A stretch of DNA of 64,000 nucleotides from Pyrus communis (GCF_963583255.1 NC_084807.1:3537872-3601871); one strand, 5' to 3'. Shown: positions 12,063 to 24,416, numbered from the stretch's first letter. The notes: generated from the letters alone by a model not told the origin. Numbers and translations: made by a program.

Positions 12063-12293
12063 GGTATAATTCTCACCCTATCTTACTGTAATGTACTTAT
12101 ACTCTGACATCATGTGTGAAATGAGTTCATTTTTGCTCACAGCGCACTCTTATATTTAGGCACTTCTAAGTTTAAATTTATTCACATTTTCCACTATACT
12201 AGACTTTATGACTTTGTCACCTTCCAGGTGTCGCCCAGCATATCTCGATACGGATTTCCAAGTGGACATTTCGGGTCGGGGTGTGTCACTAAA

Positions 12294-13950
12294 TATTTTT
12301 TTTAAACAATCACTTTTTATTGCTTAACTTTAAAATAAAGCAGCTTTTTGGTAAATAAAAAAAATCAACTAAAAATCTAATCAATAAAAGGATGCTTTAT
12401 TTTGTAACAATCTAATTCTAATTCGAATTCGACTCTATTTAAATATGAATTGACAAGTTAAATCTGATTATACAAATGCGATTTGAATTCAAAATCTAAT
12501 CAATAAACTTATGAGATTTGGATTAGACCGTTCTAACCCAAATTTTATTGATATGTCTACTTACAGTGTCTACTATACATGGTTATAGCTTCATTTATTT
12601 CAATGAAAATGACTTTAACGCTTCGTTTTTGTTCATTTGCACTCCTTTCTTCTAATAGTTTTCAACGCAAATCTACAACCAAAAAAAAGAGAAATGCATA
12701 AGGAGAAAATAGGAATCAAAAATCATTTCCCTTAGTTCAAACTAGCAATCTCACACATGGTATGCATGCGAATCAATTATTGTTGAAGCGATAATAGGAA
12801 AAAGAAAAGGTTGGAAAGAAAAATAGATATTTTAATTATTTATATACTAACTTCTTACTACACGCCTACGCGTTTTTTTTAATTGTTTTACTTTATTTTT
12901 GTTTTACCTATTTTGGATATTATTGTGTTGATATTAATTCGATATTAAAAGTTTCACCAAATTAGTGTGCTTCCTTTATATGTATGGACAAATTATAAAA
13001 AATTTGTACAATCACAACTTCACCTTTATTATATATTTTTTATTACAAGTAATATTATTAAACTAAACAAGAAAGGAGAGAGTTTGAACCTCAGTGCGGT
13101 AGATAGAGATAAAATTGTTGATTTGTCAAAAATAGTTGATAAGCAAGTGGTGGATTGCCTTATTGAATAAGATATTCTTCATTGCATCATTGGTTCAAGC
13201 TCATCCTATTTCCTTAGTATAATTTAGAGTAGTATTATCATTTGTTATAAAATAAAAAAACTGGTTGATAAGGAAAAGTTTACTTAATTTATCATAAGAG
13301 ATTACAAATCCGCACTTAACAATTTAAAAACTTATGGTCGTCCATTCATTTGACAGTTAAATATTGTAGGTACCCTTTTTATCCTTATTTGCAATCTTTT
13401 GTTTTAAGGGTGGGCATTGGGTAGTCGGGTTGGATTGCAACCAGTTGGCCAACCCAATAAGCTTGGGTTGACATTATTGAAACTCATTTCCACCCAAGAA
13501 AATGGGTAAGTCAAGTCAACGCACCTAAACCATTCTAAGGCGGGTTGAGTTGGGTGGGTTTCACAGTTTAGGATTATTTGCTTTCTTTCTTCTCCCGAAG
13601 GTGAGTATGATTGACAAAAAAAACTCAAACACATATCATATTTGCTTAAATTATGTGAATTTGGTGTTGTATAATCACTACTTGTTACTTAATTTTTAAA
13701 TTCACTATTGAAATAACAAGTGTGTTTAATAACTTTTAGATTTATATGTATTTATTTGTAATATACATGCATGATCAAGAATTGTTATTTGGGTAAGTCA
13801 GTTTAGTTCGAATTAATAATACTTCAACCCGACTCAACCCACATATTGAACGGGTGGTTGGGTTAATAATACTACTTTCTATGCTTGACAATTGATTTTG
13901 GATACAAAATCGTATGTTTTCAGTGTTTGCATCAACAGTGAGAAAGATTT
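12294..13950. other. Intergenic AT-rich DNA, no gene seen
   Basis: AT-rich sequence without supported coding. At 13408-13880 there is a GGGTGGGCA start followed by repeated GGGTTGGGT/CAACCC motifs, reminiscent of a hAT-type non-autonomous element, but I could not fix its right terminus or a target duplication. Confidence 0.4.
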
Positions 13951-13971
13951 TTAAAGGTATTCAATAGAGAA

Positions 13972-14366
13972 TAATACTTGGCCACTCAAAGAATGAGGAA
14001 GAGTTCCTACTCAAAACTGTTCCTTGCTGATGTATCAAACTTCATGTTTTTGATTAAAACCGTTCATATTATAAATCATTCTATAAAAACCGGCTTTGCA
14101 GAAAATGAATTAAAACTAAGGCCGTTTAGTCATTAAACAGTATAAAAACATATGAACGAAATTGGTAAAAGTACTATGAACCGTCTATGTATTTGCTTCA
14201 ACAGATGGACTAAACGACCTTATTTTTAATTCATTTTTTACAGAGATGATCTTCACAGAGTGATTCATAATAAAAACAGTTTTGATTATAATCACAAAAC
14301 TCTGTGATTCAAATACGAAAAGTTTTCAGTAGAAGTTCATACTCATCTTTGAGTGCCAAACATTGT
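13972..14366. mobile_element. Foldback MITE with long inverted arms
   Basis: The left arm (TACTTGGCCACTCAAAGA ... AATGAATTAAAACTAAGG and CCGTTTAGTC) is matched in reverse complement by the right arm (GACTAAACGACCTTA ... TTAATTCATT ... ATCTTTGAGTGCCAAACATTGTT). The arms are about 170-190 bp, with a short central loop around 14150-14195. No coding. Confidence 0.75.
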
Positions 14367-14657
14367 TCTTGCATATAGATGGCTTGAGCCAAAGTTTGCG
14401 GCAAATCATATTAAGGACTTCAAGATCCTTAAATGGAGTGCAAAAGATGCAAATATAAATTTTTATAATTCATAAGAGATTAATGAAACACAAAGTTTGT
14501 ACAAATTAAAGATTGAAGATTTTACTTGGTCCATATGCAACATCAACATGTTCAATTAGTAAACAAATATAATTGAGCTAAACTAATAAACAAGACAAAA
14601 GCAAATGAATCCACAATGGCACGTGGCCATGCATTTGAAGCATTAGATTTTGAGGAA

Positions 14658-15095
14658 ATTGTAGCAATGATTCTTCAATTTTAACTTTATTGGAATGGTT
14701 TTTCAACTAAAAATTCACTACCATTGATCCATTAACTCCACAAAACGTGCAATTACGGTCATTTTCATCAACTCCATCAGAATTTCCATCAAAACGAGTA
14801 ATGTTAGAATAATCATTGCTACAATATGGTTAAAGTTGGGGAACCATTGCTCCAATTGGGTAAGGGTTGAGAGACCATTGCTCCAATTGGATTAAAGTTA
14901 AGAGACCATTTATACAATTTTCTCATTTAGTTTTCCATATTTGCTCATTGATTCAATCTCACGTGCATTACACGTGACTCATTTTGACAGAAGTTTAATA
15001 GAGTTGACGAAAAGGATCATAGCTACACGTTTTGATGAGTTGAGTGACCAATGATCATGGATTTTTAGTTCAAGGACCAATGCTGCAATTTTTTC
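14658..15095. mobile_element. Foldback-type MITE
   Basis: Left arm AATTGTAGCAATGATTCTTC with CAACTAAAAATTCACTACCA and AAAACGTGCAATTACGGTCA. The right arm holds their inverted counterparts (GGATCATAGCTACACGTTTT, TGGATTTTTAGTTCAAGGAC, CAATGCTGCAATT). The middle has a repeated phrase GAGACCATTGCTCCAATTGG/GGAACCATTGCTCCAATTGG. Boundaries approximate. Confidence 0.7.
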
Positions 15096-15617
15096 TTAGA
15101 TTTTTATTTATTTCTTCTTTTAAAAGGAGATTAGCTTGTGGCTTCACCACCATAATTTATTTTTTTTAGAGCTAAAAAGATTTATAAAGACATTTTAGCC
15201 TCATCCTAACCATCATCGTGTGATTTACAGAGACATTTGAAGCCGTAGATTAACTTTCATAAACACACTAGATGTTGAAATACCATTTGGGTGGTTTTTG
15301 GGGAAGATTTTTATCTAGTCCTAACTAATTCAAGTTAGTGTGGTGCAATCATCATTATAGATACAAATAAAGATGTTGAAACGCATGCAAAACATGAGAT
15401 CTCGAGGAGATCATCATTTTTCATCATTTTTTTTGTGTGTTGTTAATGGCGAAGAACCAGTCATCATAGATGACATAATAAAGCTTGCTGAATGATATGT
15501 TATTTGGTTCTCTTGCCACAAGTATTTGTCTCAAATTTTTAGGGTATCAGAGGCAGTTTGATACACCTGTGCTCCATGTTATTCTGTTTGTGTTGTTCAC
15601 CTAGACATTAAAGAGCG

Positions 15618-15726
15618 TGTGAGAATGTGAGACAAAATTCACATCGATAAGAGACCACGCAAGAACTTATATTGATCTACTCCTCATATTGCCAATTAAT
15701 TTTATACAAAAACCTTAACTTTCTTA
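15618..15726. mobile_element. Degenerate TRIM solo LTR (same family as 18021)
   Basis: Matches the 115-bp LTR at 18021 along its length: TGTGAGAATGTGAGACAAAA, then GAGACCACGCAAGAACTTAT and CTACTCCTCATATTGCCAAT, ending CCTTAACTTTCTTA. One LTR only, eroded; target duplication not clear. Confidence 0.55.
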
Positions 15727-15729
15727 TGT

Positions 15730-16405
15730 GATAAACAAAAATCTAATTGTCACACACGTGTACCCATAAAAATTTATTCATCAAAATCACAAGAGAGCAT
15801 GGCCGATAAACAAGTATAATAATACAATTACATGAAAACTTATAATTTTTTTTAAACCAATTACATTAGTTGGTGCAGCAAAGAAAGTGATTCTTTCCGA
15901 ATCTCTTACACCAAATCAGGTGATTCACCCTTAAAATTTAATCAAATCATTAAAGTTATAATAACTTTTAAAGAGCCTTTGTTTTTAACCGTTTGATCAA
16001 ATTTTAAGAACCTATATCCCTTAATTTGATGATTTTGATGAAAGGGATCCGAAGAAAATCCATTTCCGAACAGCAGCACTATAATCTCCTACACACAAAA
16101 AAAAAAAAATTTTTAACAAACTCATATCCGAAACTGGCCACAGTCGAGAGAGAGATTCAAACACCCAAAGCGCCCAAAACCGTCGCGGCGGTTCGCCCAA
16201 ACTCCTAATTTCTCATTCTTTTAATTCTTAAATTTCTTTCAGATCGCTCGATCTCTAATTGGCTCAATCATTTCAAATCAAACCCAAAATTCCCCCTTTA
16301 TCTTCTAAATTTTTGCTTTCCCCCATTTTCCCTCGTTTTCAATCCTCAACTTTTCAATTCAAGTTTTTTTTAATCTAATCCAAGAAAACCCAACGCTCAA
16401 ATCCA
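15730..16405 (+). promoter_or_regulatory. SUN gene promoter and 5' leader
   Basis: Non-coding DNA upstream of the SUN start codon. The last 150 bp are pyrimidine-rich (TCCCCCATTTTCCCTCGTTTTC), typical of a plant leader. No specific promoter element is assigned. An A13/T5 junction lies at about 16098-16115. Confidence 0.35.
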
Positions 16406-19400
16406 ATGTCGGCGTCGACCGTTTCAATAACGGCGAACCCGGTGACGACTCGGCGGCGACACGTCGTGGCCGTCGATAAGAAGACATCCAACATCGAGCT
16501 TGTCTCCGCCGAACCCCAAACCCACAAAGCCGACGACACCGCCACCAATTCCAAAGATCTCAGCCACCACTCCATCAGAGGCGAACCGGGTCTTGATCGG
16601 TCCGCACAACCCAAGAAAACCGGCCCCAATTCCACCATTTCGCCGCCTTCCAATCGCCGCTCTCGCAAAACCCTAGACGCTGATCCCAAGCCTCGATGGG
16701 TCACCGTCCTCCGAATCTTTTCCAAGAACTTAATTCTGCTTGTTCTGATTGTGGGTTTGTTTCAGATTGTCAGGAGACTGGCTCTTGGGCCTGGGGTTGG
16801 GGTTCCCATGGCGTTTTCGGATTTGGAAGGCCGAATAGCGGAGGTGGAAGCGTTTATGAAGACCACTACAAAGATGGTTCAGGTTCAAGTGGAGGTTGTG
16901 GACCGGAAGATTGAGAGCGAGGTTGGAGGGTTGAGGAGAGAAATAGAGAAGAAGATAGAGGATAAAGGGGTTGCATTGGAGGGTGAGTTGAGGAAATTGG
17001 AGGCCAAGAATGAAGGGTTGGAGAGGTCGGTGAGCGATTTGAGGAGCGTGGAGTGGTTGTCGAAGCAAGAGTTTGAAAAGGTGTTTGAGGATTTGAAGAA
17101 GAAGGTGAAGGGCAGCGAAGATAGTGAATTGGGTGCAACTTTGGATGACATAAGGGCCTATGCGAGGAATGTGGTTGAGAAAGAGATAGAGAAGCATGCA
17201 GCGGATGGACTTGGCAGGGTGGATTATGCTTTGGCCACTGGTGGGGCTTCCGTTGTGAAGCATTCAGAGCCATATTTGGTGGGGAACGGGGGCAATTGGT
17301 TCTTGAAGAGTACCAAAAATGGGGTTCATGGCGATGCTGACAAGATGTTGAAACCCAGTTTTGGGGAGCCTGGCCATTGTTTTCCCTTGAAGGGGAGTAA
17401 TGGATTTGTCCAGATTAAGCTGCGGACTGCCATCATTCCCGAGGCTATCACTCTGGAACATGTTGCAAAGGTGACGTTCTTGTTCACTATTTTGTCTTTG
17501 TTTATTGATGCATTGTTTCAGTGTATTTTATCTCCCATTATTTTTATGCTGGATATAATTTAAATTCTGTCAATCTTCACATTAAGAAGTAGCTTTGAAC
17601 CATCAAAGTAATAAATTTTATAAAATGTAGACATTGTTTTAAGATTTTTCAAAGGTCTATTGGTATTATCTTGCAGGCAATAATATGCTAGGAAATGTGG
17701 GATTGAAATGCATAGTCAATAACCTTTATGCAAGAGTAGATCAATTGTAGTTACTGTTCTCAGAACTTTGAAGTGTTTACTCTGCTGGTACCAAGTTGTT
17801 TTGGTTATTAGTTATGTTGACGGTTAGACTTCAAACTGCTAAACTAGGCGGATTCAGTTCTTAATTTGAAGTATGTTAGTTAATTTGTTGGTGATAGTTA
17901 ATGTTTTTGCCATAATACAGTATATAACTTTGAACTTGCAGAATTTCTGGGAGGGGTTGTGAAGAGTCTAGGTGAATTATCTTTAGGCTGGATTTTTTTA
18001 CCTTAGGTAATATGACTTAGTGTTGAGATTGAGTCCGTCATTGATGGAAGGAGAGACCTTGCATGGGCTTATAAGTAAGTTGGGCTACTCCCTATATTGC
18101 TAATTGGTTTTATGGTGGAACCTCAACTTTCTTTATGGTAGCAGAGCACCGCGTCACCCCGTTGTGTTTTCCACGTGTTAGGCTTGAAAATTCGTCACAC
18201 ATGAGGGGGTGTGTTGAGAATGAGTCCCACATTGATGGGAGGAGAGACCTTGCATGGGCTTATAAGTAAGTTGGGCTACTCCTTATATGGCCAATTGGTT
18301 TTATGGTGGAACCTCAACTTTCTTCACTTAGAACAGGCTATGCCTGCGTATATCTTGCCTTCCCTAGACCCTGCATTAGTGGAAGCCTAATGATCTGGGC
18401 CGTTGGTCAAGAGAGTTAAAATTGTTATCTATTTAGTAGAGCGATCTGATTTTTTGTTGAAGACTCGCCTTCGTTAGGTCTAAAGTGGTTTTCTATCTAC
18501 AAATTGAAAAAAACATGTATTACACTGGAGGCTGTATTATGAGACATATACAAGAGGGTTTTGGACTTGTGAATCTCTCACCAAAAGTGACAAGTTTCGT
18601 TGCATTTCTATTCTCATTTGAAATCCTTTGCTATCTCTGCTATCAGTTTACTGATGGGCAGCTTTCATCTGCTTCTACTTTGAGCAATGTGGTATGCTTT
18701 CATACTGTTGATTTGTATGTAGTTTTATGTGCAGACTTACTTGTTTTTTATATTGTATAATCTATACTAATGTAAAAGTTCAAAAAACTGGTTTAACATC
18801 ATAAATCTCTAAAGCCTTTGTAGTTAAAATAAAATTAACAATACATGGAGTAATCTCAAACTTTATATGGGGTTATTTGGGTGTTTGCGCACTTATATCT
18901 TAAAAGATCTGTAACTTGGTTTGCAATTTTGTGAATTAAGCCCAAGCCATGATTTTTTAGGGTCCTGACCACTTCCACAACTGAAACCTTTGAATCTACA
19001 GACTCGGCTTTAGTCATGTCTTTTTTCGTACAATCTTTTCGGAACGTTTGCCTGCATCCTCTTGATTATATTAATATTTATAGATGGTTCAAGTCTCATT
19101 ATTTTATGTAAGAAGTCTATGTAGGTTTTGAATTGAAAGAGTTATTATTTTAATTAGTTGAGGAAGGCTTTTTACGCTCTTTGCCTCTGAATTCTTGTGG
19201 TAAAACATATGATAGAGTTGTATGTGTACTTTTCTGACAAGAAAAACTTCTGATGCTTCTTGTCTGTTTGCTATTATGCACTAGGTTGTTTTGTTTTGAC
19301 CTGGCGTCCTTACTGGAATATGTTTGCAAGTTTATTTGATTTCTTTAATGGACAAACTAGAGTGATCAAGTTACCTTTATTTTAATTGATCTACGTGTAA

Positions 19401-20932
19401 TATATGGAAATGCTTTGTCTGAAAAGAAAAATTTTTGATTTGGGAGTTAGCATGTTTGATATCTTATGTTTGTGATGGTAGGTGACGGGAGGCTTGGGTT
19501 GTAAAATGAGTTTAGGATCTGTAGACTTAAGCAGCAAGCAAATAGGTAAGGATTGAACAAGCAGAATCCTCTAGTTATAACACTGGACTGATGTGGATCA
19601 TGAGGCCTACTAGAACTGCAACTCATAATTTATCAGTGCATAAAATTAGAAAAGTTATTGGAAAATTTTCACTCTAAATAAGTAATTTTGCTGGGGGAGC
19701 ACCTAGTAGACAAGCAGAATTTCTTAGTTTCTAGTGTGTGTATATCTGTCCTGTTTTAAATGCCTTCAAGTGCCAGTTATGTATGGTTCTGCTCGGTTAT
19801 TCTTTAGACATGTGGTCTTGTGATGTAAACTAAACCCTAAATCCTATTGGGCAGGATATTTTGGTTTAACTGCAGATTAAATTAAGAATAAGGTGCTGTG
19901 ATGAAATTTAGTTGTAAGGCGGCACCATTTTAAATATGTGAAAACGTTAGTCTGTGGGAACATTTTTTGTCTTTTACTATTTTAGGATGTATTTTCATTC
20001 TGTGTCTTTTTCCAGTTCTTAATGGACCAAACAATTGCCACTCTGATTAGTTATATGAACAAATTTACATGATCCTTCGTCGTATGGTCTGGCATAGGAA
20101 AATTGGTTGCAGATGTTGTTACTTTTGCCAATATCTCTCATGATTTTGCTTCCTGTTATGTTTAGAAAGCATTACTCTAATTATCTTTAGTTAAACATGT
20201 GTTGATTTCTATATTATTTGGGTACTGGCAAGCTTTGACCTCCATTAAGATAAAAAATAAACTTTATAGTTCTTACTGATTTTATAAACTGTACTCTGAA
20301 ATTAACTTTGTTTGCAATAAATGTTTGACCTGCTTGTATACTTCCTTCGCAAAGCAACTCCATAGGATTAGTTTGAGTTCCTTTTATGGCTTGATCGCTT
20401 CGTTGCTTTTATTGCACCGAACATATAATGCAATGATGGAGTATTATAGCATGTGAACCAACTATCATGAAGAGGCATTTTCCCCTCTCAAAATCTTTTC
20501 TGACTTGAGTTCACCATCATTGCGTTCGTTCTCTCTGTGTTTGAGCATCTCCTTGTGCTTGCTTTTCTTTTGATTGTTTTGATTGGTTGCGTCCATAAAA
20601 AATATGCTAACATATCTGTTTTTATTTTTGAACAGAGCGTTGCTTATGACAGATCGAGTGCTCCTAAGGACTGCAGGATCTCTGGGTGGCTGCGAGGACG
20701 GGATGATCCAGAAGTCTATACAGAGATTCACCTAGCTGAATTTACTTATGACCTTGAAAAAAGCAATGCACAGACATTCGATGTCTTGGACTGGGCAGTG
20801 TCTGACCTTGTCGACACAGTGAGGTTGGACTTCACATCCAACCATGGAAGCCCTTCTCATACTTGCATATATCGATTGAGAGTGCACGGACACGAACCGA
20901 ATGCTGTTTCTATGATGGCCATGCAGCAGTAG
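16406..20932 (+). CDS. SUN-domain protein of the nuclear envelope (SUN1/SUN2-like)
   Basis: Complete two-exon gene: 16406-17470 and 20636-20932, phase-0 junction ([12 protein letters not shown]), 453 aa, close to the about 455-470 aa of Arabidopsis SUN1/2. In order: an N-terminal nucleoplasmic region starting [12 protein letters not shown] with basic stretches (TRRRH, NRRSRK); one transmembrane segment, [16 protein letters not shown], at about residue 110-125; a coiled coil rich in E/K/L (about 135-285); and the C-terminal SUN domain ([20 protein letters not shown] ... [14 protein letters not shown] ... [15 protein letters not shown] ... [23 protein letters not shown]). SUN proteins sit in the inner nuclear membrane and bind KASH partners in the perinuclear space, forming the LINC bridge that shapes and moves nuclei and tethers meiotic telomeres. 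The ATG is the first in a long pyrimidine-rich leader. The single 3.2 kb intron holds a TRIM insertion. No disabling change is seen. Confidence 0.95.
17471..20635 (+). other. SUN gene intron, 3.2 kb
   Basis: GTGACG donor at 17471 and TTTTTGAACAG acceptor ending at 20635. The first 1.7 kb is the template of the partial duplication at 24529-26170. A TRIM occupies 18021-18326. A 91-codon frame at 18485-18760 has no recognisable domain and is taken as chance. Confidence 0.85.
18021..18326 (+). mobile_element. TRIM retrotransposon (complete, 115-bp LTRs)
   Basis: Two 115-bp direct repeats, 18021-18135 and 18212-18326, start TGTTGAGA and end CAACTTTCTTCA (TTTA in the left copy). Between them lie a primer-binding site TGGTAGCAGAGC (18136-18147, one base from the initiator-tRNA-Met type TGGTATCAGAGC) and a purine tract ATGAGGGGGTG immediately before the right LTR. 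The element is flanked by a perfect 5-bp duplication CTTAG (18016-18020 and 18327-18331). At 306 bp with no coding capacity, it must be moved in trans. Confidence 0.92.
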
Positions 20933-22403
20933 CGTTAGTGCCATTCCATACCATACTCGTGCAGAAGCATTCTCAGGCCACGTTTGTATTAAGTGTGAAT
21001 TCATTTTTTTCTCCTTTTAATTTCTAGCTTGGTAGGTTGAGATGTGGTATGTTTCTAGGGTTCTCCAAATCGTGTATTGTCTCCTTGATGTTTTAGTGTT
21101 ACTAGTAATTGTGTATCCATGTATTGTTAGGTGTATGTCATTTTCTCTGTTTTCCTCTCTATGCGCTCCGTAATGAAATCAGGCACAGGCTACAATAATG
21201 AAACCTTAGATAAATAAATAAATAAATAAATTCAAATAATTGCGATACAACGTTCGATGACCAGTTCCTAGTTTTCCAATAGTATTTAGTTTTTATTTTT
21301 TCTTTTAAGTTTTTATTTTTTATTTTTTTTAACTTTAAATTAGGGTGGAATTGGACTTCAAAGAGCTAAAAATTAATAATAATCTCCGTATTTTTTTATT
21401 TTATTTCATTCACTTGCTAAAAAGTTTCATTTATCTCAATAAAAAAACTTGGAGGAAATGAATACCCAAACTTACTACACGACTGAAAAAATGGGTATGA
21501 AATATAAAAGAGCTCACGATCGCTTAACAACTTTTTAGCGTGTAAATAAAATGACAATGAAGCTTACTAATAGATGAAGCTTATAGGATGTAGAAAAAAA
21601 AAATAAAAAAGAATATGTGATAATATTGGTAAACTATAATTGCTGCTCAAAATATTTTGGTGGGTGAAATCGAATGTGTTTCTACACTAGAAATGGAATT
21701 GTGAGCTATTTCATGTTCATCGTAAGATGAATCTTATAGCTAATGAATTGACTAATTTGAGTTCATTGCATTTTGTTAGTCGAATATCTTGATTCAACTC
21801 TTATCTTCTATCGTCATTCCTTAGTTTCAAACACTCTTAAACCTCTAAACCTCGTGATGTTTTACTGCAGTTTCTCTTTGTTGGGTGCTTAATTATGTTA
21901 TCTTTTTTATCTTGTTTTCACAAGGTTATTCATTGCGCGAATAAACATCTTATTAATGTAAATTCAAGATTTTTCTTTTTTGTAAAAATAAATAAATAAA
22001 TAAAAAGATGTTTTTTTAACTTATTGGATTATGTTTGCTGACATTGTTGTTGGCTTATTAAGTTTTAATTTGATTTCCATTTTAATATGTTAAGTCATGA
22101 TTATATTGGTTTATCATCAATTGAAAAACTGCAACGGCAAGTTGGCAACTTCTTTTATTCTTTTTTGATTTGTTGTTTACGGGTCAATACATGGTCTTGA
22201 GTTGTTGTTTTTGTAGCTTATTTGCAAACCATCGGTTATGCCATTTACCAACCAAACCAGCCAATAATTTTGGTTGAACTGATTTTTGGCAACCATAAGA
22301 AGACGGTTGGCTAGCGGTAACTAATTTTCGGTAATTATGTATATATGGTTGGTAGGTGGCACAAAGAATTTAGCACGGTTTGCCAACCGAACCCAGCCCT
22401 AAA
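20933..22403 (+). other. SUN 3' UTR and flank, first copy of a locally amplified module
   Basis: Holds the likely 3' UTR of the SUN gene (GTAATGAAATCAGGCACAGG at about 21169, repeated at about 26972). It then holds module copy A (about 21405-22012), containing GACAATGAAGCTTACTAATA, GGTGGGTGAAATCGAATGTG and AATAAACATCTTATTAATGT, ending in (TAAA)n and AAAGATG. At about 22230-22395 is sequence with CCAACCAAACC/GGTTGG motifs ending GAACCCAGCCCTA, resembling the right half of a hAT element like that at 11213. Confidence 0.6.
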
Positions 22404-24058
22404 AATGACAATGAAGCCTACTAATAGATGAAGCTTATAGGATGTAGAAAAGAAAAATGAAAATTATAAACGTGAAATAAACAGAATATGTGATAATAAT
22501 GGTAAATTATTGTTTGGGTTAATATTTGAACTTTGGACGGTAAGTGTGTGGAGGCCTAAAAACACCAATTAATAGAAGACTTGCCCAAAGCCCAGCATTA
22601 GGCCCAAAGACAAATTGGCGGCTTCTCATTAATGTATAGGTCATGTGCCTATGATTTAAGTGTCAAGTGATGGGGACCAACCCCAAATCAGCCAAAAAAC
22701 ACTTTTCAATGGTAATACAAGTAAAAAGATGATGACTCACTACCCTTTAATTATTTTTGGGCAAGAGCAAAGCTACAGTAGTTGGGTTAATCTACCTATA
22801 AAAGGAGGAAGAGGCCCCAGAGACAAGGACACTCAACCAATCAAACAAAAAAACATACAAACTCTGCTCTCAAGCCAGATTTGCATCTAAAAACTGTAAT
22901 CAGCCCAGATCTCAATCCTTTTTAGGATCACTCCCCACAAAAAGCCATCTTTTGTCTAGTTTAGAAGCTCTGCTATCACCCCTAGTGGCGTATTATCGAT
23001 TCTCTCCTGTAAACCTTGTTTACCATCCATCCCTTCTTAGCATATCGACCCTGTAAACTCAAAAGAGAAGTGATTGCAAGAAGTTCAACCTTACCCAACA
23101 AGGTGAAATCTTGCTCAAAGCTCTTTCTTTGTTTTATAAGTTAATAGATCTATTGCGTAATGTATTCTCCAACATGTATTCAAGTCATATCCATCTGTTT
23201 TCCTACTTTAAGAGTCTCATTTGTGCCCGGATCTGATTACCTGAATGAATATGCCTTCATAAAAAACCAATCAAGAACCTAGTGTATGACTTAAGGAGAT
23301 CTGGACTTCCTCACTTGAACATACAAGACTATAAACTAAAAGTCCTTGGTCACAAGGCAAGAAAAAGAACTCAATGTGGACTTAACTCATCCACGACATC
23401 CTTTGATAACAAGAAGTCCAAGTAACTTGGGGCGCAAGTAATCGACTAAAACACACTTGTTCTACATCTGCTATACTGAGATAGCAGTGGCACGCCTAGC
23501 ACTCAGTTAGTTTTGATTGCGAGCCTCAAGGCCTACAACTAAGGCCTTACAAAGGCACCTTTCAAAACTCTATCCTCTTTTTGCAGCACATCAGCAAGCA
23601 AGAAGCCCGACTACACATCCAAAGTGCCAACCCTTGGGGAGCTGTGCTAAGAGCCGAGGAGCCATCTCCGGAGACATCTTCGCCTGAACAACTATAACTG
23701 CTGCTCAAAATATTTTGGTGGGTGAAATCAAATGTGTTTCTACACTAGAAATGGAATTGTGAGCTCTTTCATGTTCATCGTAAGATGAATCCTATAGCTG
23801 ATGAATTGACTAATTTGCGTTCATTGCATTTTGTTAGTTGAATATTTTGATTCAACTCTTATCTTCTGTCATCATTCCTTAGTTTCAAACACTCTTAAAC
23901 CTCGTGATGTTTTACTGCAGTTTCTCTTTGTTGGATGTTTAATTCCGTTATTTTTTTGTCTTGTTTTCGCAAGGCTATTCATCCTGCGAATAAACACTTA
24001 TTAATGTTCATTCAAGATTTTTCTTTTTTGTAAAAAAAAAATTAAAAAATTAAAAAGA
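22404..24058 (+). repeat. SUN 3'-flank module, copy B, split by a solo LTR
   Basis: 22404-22510 and 23691-24058 together reproduce copy A (21549-22012) closely, including GGTGGGTGAAATCAAATGTG and the final A-rich AAAAAGATG. The solo LTR at 22511-23690 interrupts it at GGTAAATTAT/ACTATAACTG. Confidence 0.85.
22511..23690 (+). mobile_element. Solo LTR, 1180 bp
   Basis: Starts TGTTTGGGTTAA and ends TCGCCTGAACA, with flanks ATTAT (22506-22510) and ACTAT (23691-23695), a 5-bp duplication with one mismatch. It has a TATA-like CTATAAAAGGAGG at 22797 followed by a CAATC-rich leader, as expected of an LTR promoter. Uninterrupted copies A and C of the host module show the site without the insertion. 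No internal domain is present. Confidence 0.8.
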
Positions 24059-24396
24059 TGGAGGTCGAGGTTGAAGAGAAGGAGACCTACGCTGGTAAGA
24101 ACCCCCCGTTGCTCTGATTAAGCCAACGGGGCTCCCCTTAGAAGTGACCTCTGAGGGTCCAGAATTCTGCCATCGCGGCGGAAGGTCTGTAAGACACGAC
24201 CCCTTTTGCAAGGCGGAATGACGACATCGCGCTTGCTTCAGGGCGGGCTTCTTATCAATTCACGCGCGCGAACACCTGTCTGTCAGGTGCCGTCCAGGTT
24301 GCGCGTAGGAATCGGTCTGACCTCTCATCTTAAGACTCCTCCTAACCATCCTTAATGCCCCCACTTGGGTCACAAGTTCACGCGACTGAACCCGGC
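24052..24396 (-). ncRNA. 7SL (SRP) RNA-like Pol III gene or pseudogene, copy 1
   Basis: Read on the minus strand. A plant USE, GTCCCACATCG (24451-24461), is followed about 24 bp later by a TATA box (CCTTTATATAG, about 24417-24427). That spacing is used by Pol III-type plant small-RNA genes, 7SL included. About 20 bp further the RNA would begin GCCGGGTTCAGTCGCG. The 5' part folds as an SRP Alu domain: hairpin GTTCA-GTCGCG-TGAAC, then TTGTGA, then hairpin CCC-AAGT-GGG followed by GGCATTAAGG. The 3' end runs into TTTTT (24052-24056), a Pol III terminator. The 5' and 3' ends can pair to form a long helix (GATGG with CCATC). I could not recognise the conserved helix-8 motif of the S domain, so a decayed copy or a different Pol III RNA remains possible. 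Confidence 0.6.
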
Positions 24397-24416
24397 AATC
24401 GCAAAAGCACGGGTCA

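Larger units (their letters stand above)
8514..12288. mobile_element. Solo LTR (long-LTR retrotransposon), interrupted by a hAT element
   Basis: Begins TGTGATGACCTGTCC and ends GTCGGGGTGTGTCA, i.e. TG..CA termini, and is flanked by the perfect 5-bp duplication CTAAA (8509-8513 and 12289-12293). Without the nested hAT it is about 2.9 kb. No gag or pol frame is present, so it is read as a solo LTR. Internal landmarks shared with the elements at 55798 and 60170 include a GAGTGGGTCTTTT motif (about 10213), a GGATCCA-centred block with CCGACTTGTATG (10706-10765), and CACCTTCCAGGTGTCG near the end. Its outermost bases are also imperfect inverted repeats (TGACAYNCCCGTCC type). Confidence 0.8.

Noticed and set aside
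11444..12076. Overlapping open frames of 113-120 codons on both strands
   Set aside because: They lie within the hAT element at 11213-12062, lack transposase motifs, and arise from its CCGAA-rich subtermini.
16730..17273. Long minus-strand open frames opposite the SUN first exon
   Set aside because: They are antisense shadows of the SUN coding sequence with no domain or start context of their own.
18485..18760. 91-codon frame in the SUN intron as a separate gene
   Set aside because: The homologous segment in the duplicate is broken by indels and no domain is visible.
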